From a virus, in IMG/VR virus record IMGVR_UViG_3300042434_000607, positions 1 through 38,272 of that record: 38,272 nucleotides of DNA. One strand, 5' to 3'. This document shows positions 13,270-22,500 of the stretch, piece after piece. Position 1 is the first letter of the stretch. Each line of letters opens with the position of its first letter. The notes under the pieces are model-generated. The model saw nothing but the letters and a program-made list of their open reading frames with translations, was not told where the DNA came from and did no database searches. The translations under genes were made by a program, and so were the position numbers.

Positions 13270-13298
13270 AATGTAACGCTACCGGCTCTACCGTGCAA
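13270..13298 (-). promoter_or_regulatory. Candidate promoter with operator-like motif (site B)
   Basis: On the minus strand TTGCAC (13293-13298) and TACATT (13270-13275) are 17 bases apart. The spacer contains GGTAGCGTTAC, the reverse complement of the GTAACGCTA motif of sites A and C, plus a second GGTAGAG. The start point would fall close to the ATG of the excisionase-like gene. The stretch 13299-13477 beyond it holds no gene; an attachment site may lie there but none is recognisable. Confidence 0.5.
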
Positions 13299-13477
13299 AT
13301 CTACGCATTTGCCAAGCTGCCGTATTTCACGACACAGTCACCTATCGCACGGACAACCTTGGTCCGTTCACTGGAAACGCTGTACACTATCAACTCACCC
13401 CAAACGGGGCGATTGTTTTAGCGGATGGGGTGTAGATCCCACCGCCGTCCACCATGTACGCAGGTTTGAACGGATAG

Positions 13478-13506
13478 TTGAACAACCGTACAGGTGGTCA
13501 TACAAT
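13478..13506 (+). promoter_or_regulatory. Integrase promoter candidate
   Basis: TTGAAC (13478-13483) and TACAAT (13501-13506) are 17 bases apart, a good sigma-70-type match. The start point near 13513 precedes AGGAG (13521) and the ATG (13535). A second TTGAAC at 13466-13471 gives direct repeats 12 bases apart across the -35 region, a possible regulator site. Confidence 0.6.
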
Positions 13507-13534
13507 CGCCTCCAACCCAAAGGAGACGACGAAA

Positions 13535-14509
13535 ATGATGCTGAGAGAACTGCTGATCGACCGTGTTGCCCCGCTGAAGAACCTCTCGGACAGGTCCGTG
13601 AAGATGTACGAGAGCACCCTGGACCGCTTCCGCGACTTTCTGGGGCATGAGCCGACCGTAGACGACCTGACCGACCTGACGGCCGCGAAGTTCTTGCGAT
13701 GGCGGCAGACGCACCAACACAGCAAGTTTAAGCTGATCTCGCCGGCCAGCTTGGCCAAGGATTCCGCGCACCTGCGGAGTTTGTGGACCTGGCTAGCAAA
13801 GAAACGCTGGAAGCGGTCGGACGGCGAACTGATCGAGTTCCCGGACTATGCCAGGCCAAGGGTGCCAAAGCCCGTACCGAAGGCGTACAAGGCCGAGGAG
13901 CTCGCCAGGCTGGTCGAGGTGGCCCGCACGCGGAAGGGCTACATATGCGGCAAGCCGGCCGCCTGGTATTGGCCGACGAAAATACTGGCCATGTTCCAGA
14001 CCGGGGAACGGATCGGCGCCATCTTGGAGATACGCTGGTCGGAGGTGGACCTCGAGCGGCACACGCTGACGTTCCTGGCAGCCACGCGTAAAGGCCATAG
14101 GGAGACGATTACACGGCCGATCACGCCGGAACTGTCTCGGATGCTGGCTGCGCAGAAAGGGGCTCCTAATGAGCGTGTGTGGCCTTGGCTGGATGACCGG
14201 GAGATGCTGTCGCTCTACGGCAGCCTGCGAGTGCTGTGCAGGGTGGCTGGCGTGCCATACAAGCCATTCCATTCCGTGAGAAAAAGCACCGCGAGTTATC
14301 TGAAACGGGCTGGAATTTCAGCAAGAAAACAGCTTGGTCATTCCTCGGAGGAAATGGCCGAAACTCACTATTACTGCGAAGACATCGTTGGCAGGGAAAA
14401 CAACCTGGACTACCTGCCCGACATCGACAGACCGCACGAGCCAGACGCGAACCCCAAAAAGCTCCCACCGGAAGGCGAGGAATCCACGGGCGACAAGCCA
14501 GCAGCCTGA
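13535..14509 (+). CDS. int: Tyrosine recombinase (integrase)
   Basis: This 324-residue integrase is the only plus-strand gene. An N-terminal SAM-like core-binding domain (about residues 15-95) is followed by the catalytic domain. The catalytic set is Arg159 (FQTGERIGAIL), Lys186 (RKGHRE), His246 and Arg249 (FHSVRKS), His269 (LGHSS) and Tyr279 or 280 (THYY). It inserts phage DNA at a host attachment site, so the phage is temperate. AGGAG nine bases before ATGATG sets the start; an upstream in-frame ATG would lie in the promoter. The tail after residue 290 is polar and probably flexible. Confidence 0.95.
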   Translation: MMLRELLIDRVAPLKNLSDRSVKMYESTLDRFRDFLGHEPTVDDLTDLTAAKFLRWRQTHQHSKFKLISPASLAKDSAHLRSLWTWLAKKRWKRSDGELIEFPDYARPRVPKPVPKAYKAEELARLVEVARTRKGYICGKPAAWYWPTKILAMFQTGERIGAILEIRWSEVDLERHTLTFLAATRKGHRETITRPITPELSRMLAAQKGAPNERVWPWLDDREMLSLYGSLRVLCRVAGVPYKPFHSVRKSTASYLKRAGISARKQLGHSSEEMAETHYYCEDIVGRENNLDYLPDIDRPHEPDANPKKLPPEGEESTGDKPAA

Positions 14510-14520
14510 CGGCAGACGGC

Positions 14521-14556
14521 GAGCGGCGCGGGGAAAGGATGTAACCCGCGCCGCTC
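14521..14556. terminator. Bidirectional hairpin between convergent genes
   Basis: A perfect 12-bp inverted repeat (GAGCGGCGCGGG at 14521-14532 and its complement at 14545-14556, 12-base loop) lies between the 3' ends of the integrase and of the late operon. No T-run flanks it. Its place suits a two-way terminator that keeps late transcripts from entering the integrase gene antisense. Confidence 0.65.
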
Positions 14557-14571
14557 AAGCCGCCGCCCGGA

Positions 14572-15099
14572 TCAAGTGTCCCGCTCTTCGCGGTGGAGCA
14601 GCAGTGCCAACAGGCTGTACGAGGCCAGGTCGAACAAGTTGTCGTCGAGCGACTCGTTCTCCAGCCGGCCGGTTGCGTTGTACGTCGCCAACCGCGTCAC
14701 CTTGTCGGACAGCCGCACCATGGCGGCTTTCCAGGCCGGGATGCCCACGAACGTCGCCCCGTTGCGGATGTTGCGAAGTGGGTCCGTTCCCGTCGGGCAG
14801 CCGTAGTCGGATGACTTCCGCCGGTGCATCTCTTTCAGGGCGTCGCACAGGTCGAAGAACGCCTGGCTCGTCGGGTGCACGTCCGACTTCAGCAGCGAAC
14901 TGCCGAGGAACCGCTGGCCCTCGCAGCACGACGAGGCCCGGCTCAGCAGATCCGCAGCACACTCCTGGGCGGGCTGGCAGCCGGCCAGGGCGGGCGGCCT
15001 GTAGCCCTGCAGCTTCGGGTCGGTTGGGTCTGTATTGCCAAGCCGCTCGCTCACGGCGGCCTTGATCGCGGCATTGGCCTCAAGAAACGCAGCAGTCAT
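14572..15099 (-). CDS. MazG-like or DUF1599-type protein
   Basis: The 175-residue protein has, in its second half, the pattern MHRRKSSDYG, GIPAWKAAMVRLSDKVTRL and LDDNLFDLASYSLL. It resembles DUF1599 and related all-alpha NTP pyrophosphohydrolase-like proteins of phages, in which Glu and Asp bind metal and a nucleotide. It could clean or adjust nucleotide pools. The N-terminal 80 residues are variable. It is the last gene of the late block and overlaps the phosphoesterase gene by four bases. Confidence 0.65.
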   Translation of the reverse strand: MTAAFLEANAAIKAAVSERLGNTDPTDPKLQGYRPPALAGCQPAQECAADLLSRASSCCEGQRFLGSSLLKSDVHPTSQAFFDLCDALKEMHRRKSSDYGCPTGTDPLRNIRNGATFVGIPAWKAAMVRLSDKVTRLATYNATGRLENESLDDNLFDLASYSLLALLLHREERDT

Positions 15100-16175
15100 T
15101 TGGTGTCCTTTCGCAAATCGCGGTCGCAGAACAGTGGATACGCACGCGTCACCTCATGCCGGCCGTGGTCGATGATGGCCATGCCCTGGCACGGCCGCTC
15201 CGGTGAGGCGACACGCTCAGCGTATGGCGAGTGTCCAATGACTGAACCGTTGGCGACGTACCGCGCCCCACGCAGCCAGCCCCATGAGTGGTAGTGGCCG
15301 AAGATCGTCAGGTCGGCCTTGCGGCCGGCATCCCACCTGGCGATCGCCTTGCTGGCCGGAAGCGCGAGACCGTAGACGCCACCGGCAAATCGAATGGAGT
15401 GGCCATGGGTCGTGCGGACCAGGAACCCGTCGAGGTCGACGTAGCCCAGGTGGCCCTCGGCGATCTGCCACTGCACGTTCTTGTTCTTCTCCTCGCGAGC
15501 CAGCGTGAAGTACATCAGCTGTTCCCACGAGTGTTCTAACTCCGTGGCGATGCGGTTCTTCTCGGTGCTGCGGCCGTGGTTGCCGGCGTTCGTGCAGACG
15601 ATCACCTGCTCGGCGTGCTTGGCGACGTTGTCGATCAGCCCACGCAGCCGCTCGGCGATCCACCTAGTGGCGTTCATTGGCGACAGCTGGGCCACTTCGA
15701 CGCAATCCGGGTGAATGTGACCGGTCAGAAAGTCCCCGCCCAACCAGATGAGCACGCGGCGGATGTCTGCCTGGTTACGTTCGTGGTGCAGGCACTCGAC
15801 GAACCGCTCCTCGAGCTCGGCCAGCCGGGCCTGGCATACGTCGAGCGAGTAGTCGTTTTCGCCATTTACGGTTTCAGGAAGTACGCGCTCTTCGCAGTGC
15901 ACGTCCGACAGCATGAGGATCGCCGTAGCCAGGTGCTTGGCCCGCTTCTTTCCCTTGACACTCTTGGTCAAGGCCACCGGCTGCACGCCCTTGAGCGACG
16001 AGATCGCGTCGGCCCGCTCCCGCTCCTTGTCGATCTGAGCCAGGGCGGCTTTGTACCGACTTCGGTACGTTGCCAACTCCGACCGCAGCCGGGCGAGCTC
16101 GGCGTCGGCCTCCAGCTGGGCGGCATGGCTCACATGCTCAGCCACGTCGTCGATCAGCTTCGCTTGTTTAGCCAC
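15096..16175 (-). CDS. Calcineurin-like metallophosphoesterase
   Basis: All five metal-binding motifs are visible in 359 residues: SDVHCEE (Asp91, His93), GGDFLTGH (Asp148), NAGNHGR (Asn199, His200), TTHGHS (His257, His259) and FGHYHS (His294, His296). The first 70 residues form a likely coiled coil with Ala, Arg and Glu repeats. Relatives include SbcD or Mre11 nucleases and other phosphodiesterases. No SbcC partner is present, so DNA end processing is only one option. The GTG at 16175 with GGAGTGA is preferred to the longer ATG at 16208. Confidence 0.85.
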   Translation of the reverse strand: MAKQAKLIDDVAEHVSHAAQLEADAELARLRSELATYRSRYKAALAQIDKERERADAISSLKGVQPVALTKSVKGKKRAKHLATAILMLSDVHCEERVLPETVNGENDYSLDVCQARLAELEERFVECLHHERNQADIRRVLIWLGGDFLTGHIHPDCVEVAQLSPMNATRWIAERLRGLIDNVAKHAEQVIVCTNAGNHGRSTEKNRIATELEHSWEQLMYFTLAREEKNKNVQWQIAEGHLGYVDLDGFLVRTTHGHSIRFAGGVYGLALPASKAIARWDAGRKADLTIFGHYHSWGWLRGARYVANGSVIGHSPYAERVASPERPCQGMAIIDHGRHEVTRAYPLFCDRDLRKDTK

Positions 16176-16402
16176 GCGATCACTCCCTGGACGCCAGCGG
16201 TCTCCCATCCACGCTTCCGGCAGGACTCGATGACGGCACGGGCATACGCCAGCTTCTGGTGGGCCGCAGGGTCAAACGCGGCCCGGACGGCCTCAAGCTC
16301 GACCTGAGCGTCCGCCGGCAGCCTGTCGAACCAGGAGCAGAACCCTGGCATCGAGTTGGTGACTTTGGAAAGCACCTCGTCCGCGAGCGATGTCTTCGCC
16401 AT
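16154..16402 (-). CDS. Hypothetical phage protein
   Basis: This is an 82-residue helical protein: LADEVLSKVTNSMPGFCSWF, LPADAQVELEAVRAAF, and a Trp-containing C-terminal helix. The second half has the look of a small HTH (YARAVIESCRKRGWETAG), but I cannot confirm this. It starts in a TGATG junction with the metallopeptidase gene. The end overlaps the phosphoesterase start by 22 bases in another frame. Confidence 0.6.
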   Translation of the reverse strand: MAKTSLADEVLSKVTNSMPGFCSWFDRLPADAQVELEAVRAAFDPAAHQKLAYARAVIESCRKRGWETAGVQGVIAWLNKRS

Positions 16403-16698
16403 CAGTCCTCCATCCTTCGCCACCTGAGCGCCCACAGCACGCGGGCGATGTCGGCGGCCTGCTCGGTCACGGCTTCCTCAGAGAACGAAGGGTTGAGGGC
16501 GTGCAGCAGCTCGTGGATCAGCAGCTCGAGGCCGCTGCGGCCTTTGGAATAGGCCCGCTCGTCAATGAGGATCTTCTCCTGCACCTCGGGATTCTTGGCA
16601 TCGGCGAGGTAGGTCCAGCCGACGGCACCGCCTCGCAGCCTGGTGAACTTCACCGGCCACACCCTGCCCGCCAGCTTGAAGTGGTGCGTCTCGCCCAT
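16402..16698 (-). CDS. Small zinc metallopeptidase-like protein
   Basis: This compact 98-residue protein has a zincin motif LIHELLHAL (HELLH at 62-66) and downstream acidic residues (SEEAVTEQAADI) that could supply the third ligand. It has the size of small phage metallopeptidases related to SprT or WSS1 proteins. Possible substrates are host regulators or virion proteins. The gene is separated from its upstream neighbour by 21 bases and coupled to the next gene. Confidence 0.68.
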   Translation of the reverse strand: MGETHHFKLAGRVWPVKFTRLRGGAVGWTYLADAKNPEVQEKILIDERAYSKGRSGLELLIHELLHALNPSFSEEAVTEQAADIARVLWALRWRRMED

Positions 16699-16719
16699 GC
16701 CTGCATCGTGGCAGGGGCG

Positions 16720-17028
16720 TCAAGCGGGAGGCTCGTCGGGCTGCGTGCCAATCCCGAGCCGGTAGCCGACTTGGTTGAGCAACTCCTGCCGCTGCTGACA
16801 TCCGCAGTCGCGGCCCACCAAGGCAGAGACTCGCTCCTTCGTGATGCCTACCGCAGCCAGGCCGTCAGCAACCATGTCGCCTAGGCCGTGGCGAGGGTAC
16901 GACGGATGCAATGGGTCTACTGTCAAAATGTCGCCGTCACTGCGTGCGACGCACTCAATAACGGCGTTAAGGGTAGTTCCCCTGTTGCGGCATAACTGCT
17001 CAAAATGCTGGCGACGGCAGCGAATCAT
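16720..17028 (-). CDS. Conserved hypothetical protein with CGC motif
   Basis: The second half of this 102-residue protein (GLGDMVADGLAAVGITKERV, then GRDCGCQQRQELLNQ) looks like a small domain I have seen next to tail genes of phages of GC-rich hosts, possibly planctomycetes, from memory only. Three or four cysteines in the N-terminal part and CGC near the end could bind zinc. It starts in an ATGA overlap with the gene before it. Function unknown. Confidence 0.6.
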   Translation of the reverse strand: MIRCRRQHFEQLCRNRGTTLNAVIECVARSDGDILTVDPLHPSYPRHGLGDMVADGLAAVGITKERVSALVGRDCGCQQRQELLNQVGYRLGIGTQPDEPPA

Positions 17029-17924
17029 GGCGCCTGTTGCAAGAAATCAAGCGTTCCAGACAGCGAAAACACAGGCGGATTAGAGAGCGTGCTTGGCGAG
17101 AAAGAATACGCCAAGAACGACGGCGGAATTACCCGTGTGTCGTCATACGACGCTGCGTTAGTGCTTCTAGATATCGGAATCAAATACGGGCCAGGGTCAA
17201 CGAAGGATATCCACGACGTTGAGCCCACGTCGCCATCGCAATAGGCAGACTCCAGCGAATCACCGTTCTGCAAGATTAGTCTCGGAAAAAAACCACCCGA
17301 AAACGACAAAACAGACGCCGTCGAGGTTATCGTTTGACGCGGTAGCACATATGTCGCTGGCGTTTGCTGCCCGGTCGTGTACACCGTGTTCGTGATGTCT
17401 TGTACCGTTGTGGTCTGCCCGATGAGCGACATCCCAAAGCAATTGGCAGCATAGTCGGCGCATCTGACTATTCTAAGAGACAGCTTGTATGACACTTGCA
17501 AAGAAATAAGCTGAACGTACCTTGCAAAAGGATTCCTGTTTTCGCTGTCAAAAGTGTGCGTAAAAGGAGGCCACGAGCCTGAGTCGCATAGAAAGCGCTC
17601 TCGCTGCGAAGAGCTTCGCCCCGTTATCACGTCCACGCTTGCCACCAAAAGCGTGTGCGATCCAAGTGGAGGAAACACAGAGCCAACTGCAAAATCAGTG
17701 TTTGCGTGTGTGACAGTAAGGCGATTTGCCACTCGCTTCACATACTGGTCTCGCGTTAAAACCTGCCCCTCGGAAAGTGTCAGCGAGTAGTCGGCGGCAG
17801 TTGAGGCATTAGGGCCACCAAAAATAACTCCTGGGTACAGAACCTTTACGGATGTGTCGACAATGCAAGACTCAAAGTCAGGCAACTCGCCACAGCAACA
17901 CGGACTACACGCCGCTCCCAGCAT
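17025..17924 (-). CDS. Hypothetical virion-associated protein
   Basis: This is a 299-residue, beta-rich protein with many Ser and Thr residues and a cysteine-rich start (CSPCCCG). The sequence is less GC-rich than its surroundings, with more A and T at third positions, which hints at recent acquisition or strong variation. It sits between fibre genes and small enzymes, so a fibre, tail-tip or host-recognition accessory is likely. No family is recognised. Confidence 0.6.
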   Translation of the reverse strand: MLGAACSPCCCGELPDFESCIVDTSVKVLYPGVIFGGPNASTAADYSLTLSEGQVLTRDQYVKRVANRLTVTHANTDFAVGSVFPPLGSHTLLVASVDVITGRSSSQRERFLCDSGSWPPFTHTFDSENRNPFARYVQLISLQVSYKLSLRIVRCADYAANCFGMSLIGQTTTVQDITNTVYTTGQQTPATYVLPRQTITSTASVLSFSGGFFPRLILQNGDSLESAYCDGDVGSTSWISFVDPGPYLIPISRSTNAASYDDTRVIPPSFLAYSFSPSTLSNPPVFSLSGTLDFLQQAP

Positions 17925-17925
17925 G

Positions 17926-18276
17926 TCAGCACTCCGCGGCGATGAGATACCACGACGTGCCGTCTTTCGCGATTGCGCAATTCCTAGCGGAGCCTCGTGC
18001 CGGAATAGCCGCGAATAGATTCGTCGCGCTAACCGTACTCGTCACGCCCAGAAACGTGACCGTCTTGCTGGTGTTGATCGCCCACGCGCCGGTAAACGTG
18101 CAGACGCGGAACACCTTGCCGGACGCAGCACCACCTCGAGGCCCCCACTCCAGCGGCCCGAGGTCGCGGTCGCCGGCCTCCACCTGGCGGACGACCTTGC
18201 CAATCCGCTCCGCGGCCGGCTTGGTGAACGTCACACGCTGCGTGCCAGCAGCTGCACCGTCAGGTTTCTTTGCCAT
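17926..18276 (-). CDS. Small virion-type protein
   Basis: This 116-residue protein starts with a basic segment (TKPAAERIGKVVRQVEAGDR) and then a beta-rich domain (GKVFRVCTFTGAWA, SWYLIAAEC). It lies between the LamG fibre and the Cys-rich protein and is probably part of, or accessory to, the tail tip. The start is three bases after the stop of a 42-residue membrane ORF. No known family can be named. Confidence 0.62.
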   Translation of the reverse strand: MAKKPDGAAAGTQRVTFTKPAAERIGKVVRQVEAGDRDLGPLEWGPRGGAASGKVFRVCTFTGAWAINTSKTVTFLGVTSTVSATNLFAAIPARGSARNCAIAKDGTSWYLIAAEC

Positions 18277-18279
18277 GCG

Positions 18280-18408
18280 TCACCAATAGCTCAGGATCAC
18301 TCGTCCAATCGCCCACCGCATCGCAGCCGCCCCTGCGCGAGCCGACAGCACCAGCGCGGCGGCACCGGCTGTGGCGAGGGCGACGATGAAGATGGGGAGT
18401 CGGATCAT
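18280..18408 (-). CDS. 42-residue single-span membrane protein
   Basis: This short gene begins at an ATG in an ATGA overlap with the LamG fibre gene and ends three bases before the next start. The protein is MIRLPIFIVALATAGAAALV and a short basic, Trp-containing end, one clear membrane span. It was found by following the four-base junction. It might act in entry or at the host membrane; nothing more can be said. Confidence 0.6.
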   Translation of the reverse strand: MIRLPIFIVALATAGAAALVLSARAGAAAMRWAIGRVILSYW

Positions 18409-19505
18409 GAATCTGGAAACGGCGTCGCCTGCGGCGTGAATGTCGTGCCGTTTGGATAACGACAGACGCCAGTAGTGATCCGCAGTTCATCGATGTTTCC
18501 GATGAAGTCGCGTCCCGTCAGCACGCCGTCTCGCCCGATTCGGATTATCGAGTCGGAATTGGCGCTATACGACTGCGTCATGTCGTACGTCATCGACGCT
18601 CGCTGAACACCGTCTATGTACATGCGAATGACGTTCCCGCTGTCTCGGCATACTGCCAGGTGGTGCCAGTTGTTGTCGTTCAGTCCGTTGATTGATGACC
18701 CTAGCGCACTGCCGCCAAGACCGAGCGAAAACAGGTAGATGTCACCCGAGCTCGACGACACGTTGTTGATGTTGATGACGTAGTCATAGGCTCCCTCTAC
18801 GCCTTCTCGTCCGCGATAGAAGAGGCAGGCGTATTGCGTGGTCGAGTTCGTGCGAAACCAGAACTCGACGGTGTGCAACTGGTTGGAAAAGTGCAGCGAA
18901 GACTGGCCGACGGTCGGAGTCTGGATAGAGTCACCGCTGCCATCAAAGTACGCAGAGCGACCAAACACGCTTTGCGCTGCGCTTTGCGTGGCATTTCCGC
19001 TGGTCGTAATAGCCCTTGGAGTTCCGCTGGAGTCAACAAATGCGCTGCCCAGACCGTCCATGTGCAAAAGCAGCGAGACGTTGCTGAAACTTGGGTCTGT
19101 CGCCCACGACGACAACGCCGCCCGCTCCCATGTATTCGCTGCGGTTGCGACGTACAGGTAATTGCCGTCATACGCGATCTGCCCCGCAGTGCCGCTCGCC
19201 GTCGCCGACGCTGGCACGCTCGACCATGAGAGGCCAGAGCCGCCAGACGCAGCCAACACGCCGTCGGTGATCGTCAAGCCGCCGCCGACCTTGACGCCGC
19301 CAAGCACGGAGGCGGATGCGGTTGGCAGCGTGTATGAGCCACCACCGCTCCCGCCGAGCGTGATCGCTTGAATCGTGTTCTGCGGCGTCTTCACGAACAG
19401 CTTGTTGTCCGCGTAATTGATGCACACCTCGTTGATTTCGAGGTCGCTGGTGAGCGGCACGGCACCGGCGGTGTAGCTGCGACGCAATTTGATTTTGTTA
19501 GCCAT
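18405..19505 (-). CDS. Tail fibre with LamG-like domain
   Basis: The 366-residue protein begins MANKIKLRRSYTAGAVPLTS, the head segment it shares with the fibre at 29772-30536. A Gly- and Ser-rich stalk (about residues 50-130) follows. The C-terminal 220 residues form a concanavalin- or LamG-type jelly roll: VSLLLHMDGLG, AYFDGSGDSI, TVEFWFRTN, NWHHLAVCRD, RMYIDGVQ and GNIDELRIT are the usual strands. Such domains bind glycans, so this is a probable receptor-binding fibre. It follows the RCC1 fibre by seven bases. Confidence 0.82.
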   Translation of the reverse strand: MANKIKLRRSYTAGAVPLTSDLEINEVCINYADNKLFVKTPQNTIQAITLGGSGGGSYTLPTASASVLGGVKVGGGLTITDGVLAASGGSGLSWSSVPASATASGTAGQIAYDGNYLYVATAANTWERAALSSWATDPSFSNVSLLLHMDGLGSAFVDSSGTPRAITTSGNATQSAAQSVFGRSAYFDGSGDSIQTPTVGQSSLHFSNQLHTVEFWFRTNSTTQYACLFYRGREGVEGAYDYVININNVSSSSGDIYLFSLGLGGSALGSSINGLNDNNWHHLAVCRDSGNVIRMYIDGVQRASMTYDMTQSYSANSDSIIRIGRDGVLTGRDFIGNIDELRITTGVCRYPNGTTFTPQATPFPDS

Positions 19506-19512
19506 GAGTCAC

Positions 19513-22500
19513 CTATGTTGCGTAAGCGATTGCGACAGTGTGCGCGACCCCTGCGGAAATGCTTTGCCAAGCGGCAGAACCAATCTGCACAGGAGACAGC
19601 CTGTTTGTCGTGGTCCCGTCACCAAGCTGCCCGTTGGAGTTCAGCCCCCATGCCCACAACGTGTTGTCGCTGCGGATGGCAACTGTGTGCGAGCCTCCAG
19701 CCGCGACGGCCAGCCATGAACTAGAGCCAACCTGAGTCGGCGACACGCTATCGACAGTAGTTCCATTGCCGAGTTGCCCGCTTGAGTTCAGCCCCCAGGA
19801 CCACAGCGTGCCATCGCTGCGAATGGCAACGGCAAAATAATCGCCAGCCGACACAGACTTCCACGCTGACGATCCGATCTGAACAGGCATCAGACGGCTC
19901 GTTGTCGTGCCGTCCCCCAACTGTCCATAATTGTTCGCGCCCCATGACCACAGCGTGCCATCATTCCGAACGGCACTCGAAAAATAACTGCCAGCAGACG
20001 CTTGCCTCCACGTCGCCGCGCCTACCTGGAATGGCGAACGTCCTCCGTAATAGTCTGCCGTTGGCAATTGCCCAGAGCTGTTGTCTCCCCATGTCCACAG
20101 CGTGCCGTCGCTACGAATGGCAACGAAATGGCTCCAGCCAGCAGCAGCCGTACTCCATGTAGATGCACCAACCTGCACTGGCGACGATCTGTTTGTAGTC
20201 GTGCCGTCACCAACCGGGTAGCGCCCCCATGCCCATAGCGTGTTGTCGCTGCGAATGGCAACTCCACCATTTACGGCACCGGCCACAGACTTCCACGAAG
20301 ACAAGCCGATCTGCACAGGAGACAGCCTGTCAACAGACGAGCCGTCACCAAGCATCAAGTTATTGTTGTCGCCCCATGCCCACAACGTGTTGTCGCTGCG
20401 GATGGCGTGCGTGAAACGATAGCCTGCCGAAATTACTTTCCATACCGACGAGCCTAGTTGCAGCGGAGATGAGCGGCCCGTCAGCGTGCCGTCGCCTAGC
20501 TGACCTTGGCTGTTTTGCCCCCATGTAAACAGCAGCGAAGGCACCGAAAGCAATGCGGCGACGCTCGTCACGCTGGTCAGCCCAGAAGACGAAACGACGG
20601 CACGATACTGCCGCTCGTTGGAGTCGCCAGCAATCCCAGACAGCGACAGCGTCGATGTGGTTGCGCCGCTAACGGCAGACCACGATTCGCCGCCATCTGA
20701 GCTTTGCTGCCATTGGTAGCCAAGCGTGCCAGATCCAGTGGCCGTAACTGAGAACGTCGCCGTGCCACCGCTCGCAGTCTGATCTGACGGCTGTGACGTG
20801 ATCGCAATATCCTGCACGGACAATAACGCCGCACTGCTCGTAACGGAGGCGGCATCCGCCGTTGAAACTACTACCCGATACTGGTCGCCGTTGTCCGCTG
20901 CTTGCAGCAGGCCGGTCAATGAGATAGTCGCACTTGTTGCGCCGCTGACGTTCGCCCACGAACCGCCAAAATCAAGTTTCTGCCACTGATACGACAACGA
21001 CGCCAGACCTGTCGTTGCTGCTGTGACAGAAAACGCAGCCGCCCCGCCTGCTGCGGTCTGGTTTGACGGTTGCGCGGTAATCGTAATTTGCGGCACCGTC
21101 AGCGTTGCGGAATTGCTTGTCACGCTGGCTGCGTTTGCCGCAGAGACCAACACGCGGTATCTCGCGTTGTTGTCTGCGACAACCGTCATGCCAGACAGCA
21201 CCAGCGTAGCCGACGTGGCACCTGAGACGTTCGCAAACGCCACGCCTGCGTCATTTGATCGCTGCCACTGGTAGGCGGGCGTGCCTGACGGAGCAGAAGA
21301 AGCCGTTACCGTGAACGTGGCATCTCCGTTGACGGCGGTTTGGCTCGTCGGCTGCTGCGTAATCGTGATCGTGTTATTCGCCTCGACCGTCAGCGTGGCC
21401 GCATTGCTCGTCACGCTCGCAGCGTTTGTAGCCGACACAACGACGCGGAACCTCGCTCCCCCATCGGCCTCGACCGTCAGGCCGGTGAGCGAAAGAGTGG
21501 CCGAAGTTGCCGACACCACATTTGCCCACGTCACGCCTGCGTCATTTGATCGCTGCCACTGGTAGCTCGGCGTGCCGCTGGGGCTGACCGTCGCCGCAGC
21601 CGTAAACGTCGCCGCCCCACTGCTAGCCGACTGATTAGTCGGCTGGGTTGTAATCGTGATCGTGTTCGCAGGCACCGCAAGCAGCGCGGAATCGCTGGTC
21701 ACGTCCACTGCGTTTGTCGATGACACCAAGACGCGGTAGCGGTCGCCGTCGTCAAGAGTGTTGAGCAAGCTCGACAAGGACAGAGTCGAAGACGTGGCAC
21801 CAACGATGCTGAAAAACTCCCCGAACCCGCCGTCTTGTCGCTGCCATTGGTACGAAAGCGTCCCGCCAGGCGTCGAGGTTGCCGACACGCTGAACGTCGC
21901 CGCCCCATTGCTCGCCGTCTGTGCCGCAGGCTGCTGCGTGATCGTGATGGTGTTCTGGGGAATGAAGCCTTCAAACTCCCCACCGTCCACCGTTCCGTTC
22001 TGGTCAAGCCCACCACTCGCCGAGATCGTGAGCGTGCTATTCGCCGACGAGATCGTGACGTTGCCGCCCGCCGCCAGCGTGACGCCGCCGGTCAAGTTGT
22101 TCAGCGCCGTGACGTAGTTGTGGGCGTGGTTCGCCGCAGCCGCCCCCAGCGTCGATAGGGAGGGCAGCGTGTGAACGTGGTCGGCCCTGGCTGCGAGGTT
22201 CGACGAGCCAGCCGATGCCGTGCCCAGATTCGACGGCGTGGCGTCGGAGAGCGTGAGGTTGGAGCCGCCAGTTCCAGCGGCCCCCTGCGGGATGCCAAAC
22301 GCCAAGGCGACGTTCGAACCGCCATTGCTCGTCGTCGCCGTGACCGTGGCATCGGAGCCAGCGGAGAGCGTCGTGGCGGAAGCTGAGAACGTCGGCGTAA
22401 TGCCGTTGGTTCCGGTCGCTCCGGCCGCCCCGGTCTGGCCGGCCGGCAGGCCAAAGTTCAGCGTTAGGTTCGCCCCGCTGTTGGAGCTCGAGCTCGTCAC

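Noticed and set aside
13299-13470. Attachment site (attP)
   Set aside because: The region next to the integrase is where it is expected, but no core or arm repeats can be identified without the host sequence.
18260-18490. Minus-strand 76-codon ORF between fibre and small virion gene
   Set aside because: It is Arg- and His-rich and in a different frame from the ATGA-coupled 42-codon membrane ORF, which explains the gap better.
19583-21565. Regular repeats considered as a CRISPR array
   Set aside because: The repeats are in-frame coding repeats of Ig-like and RCC1 domains with no constant spacer length.
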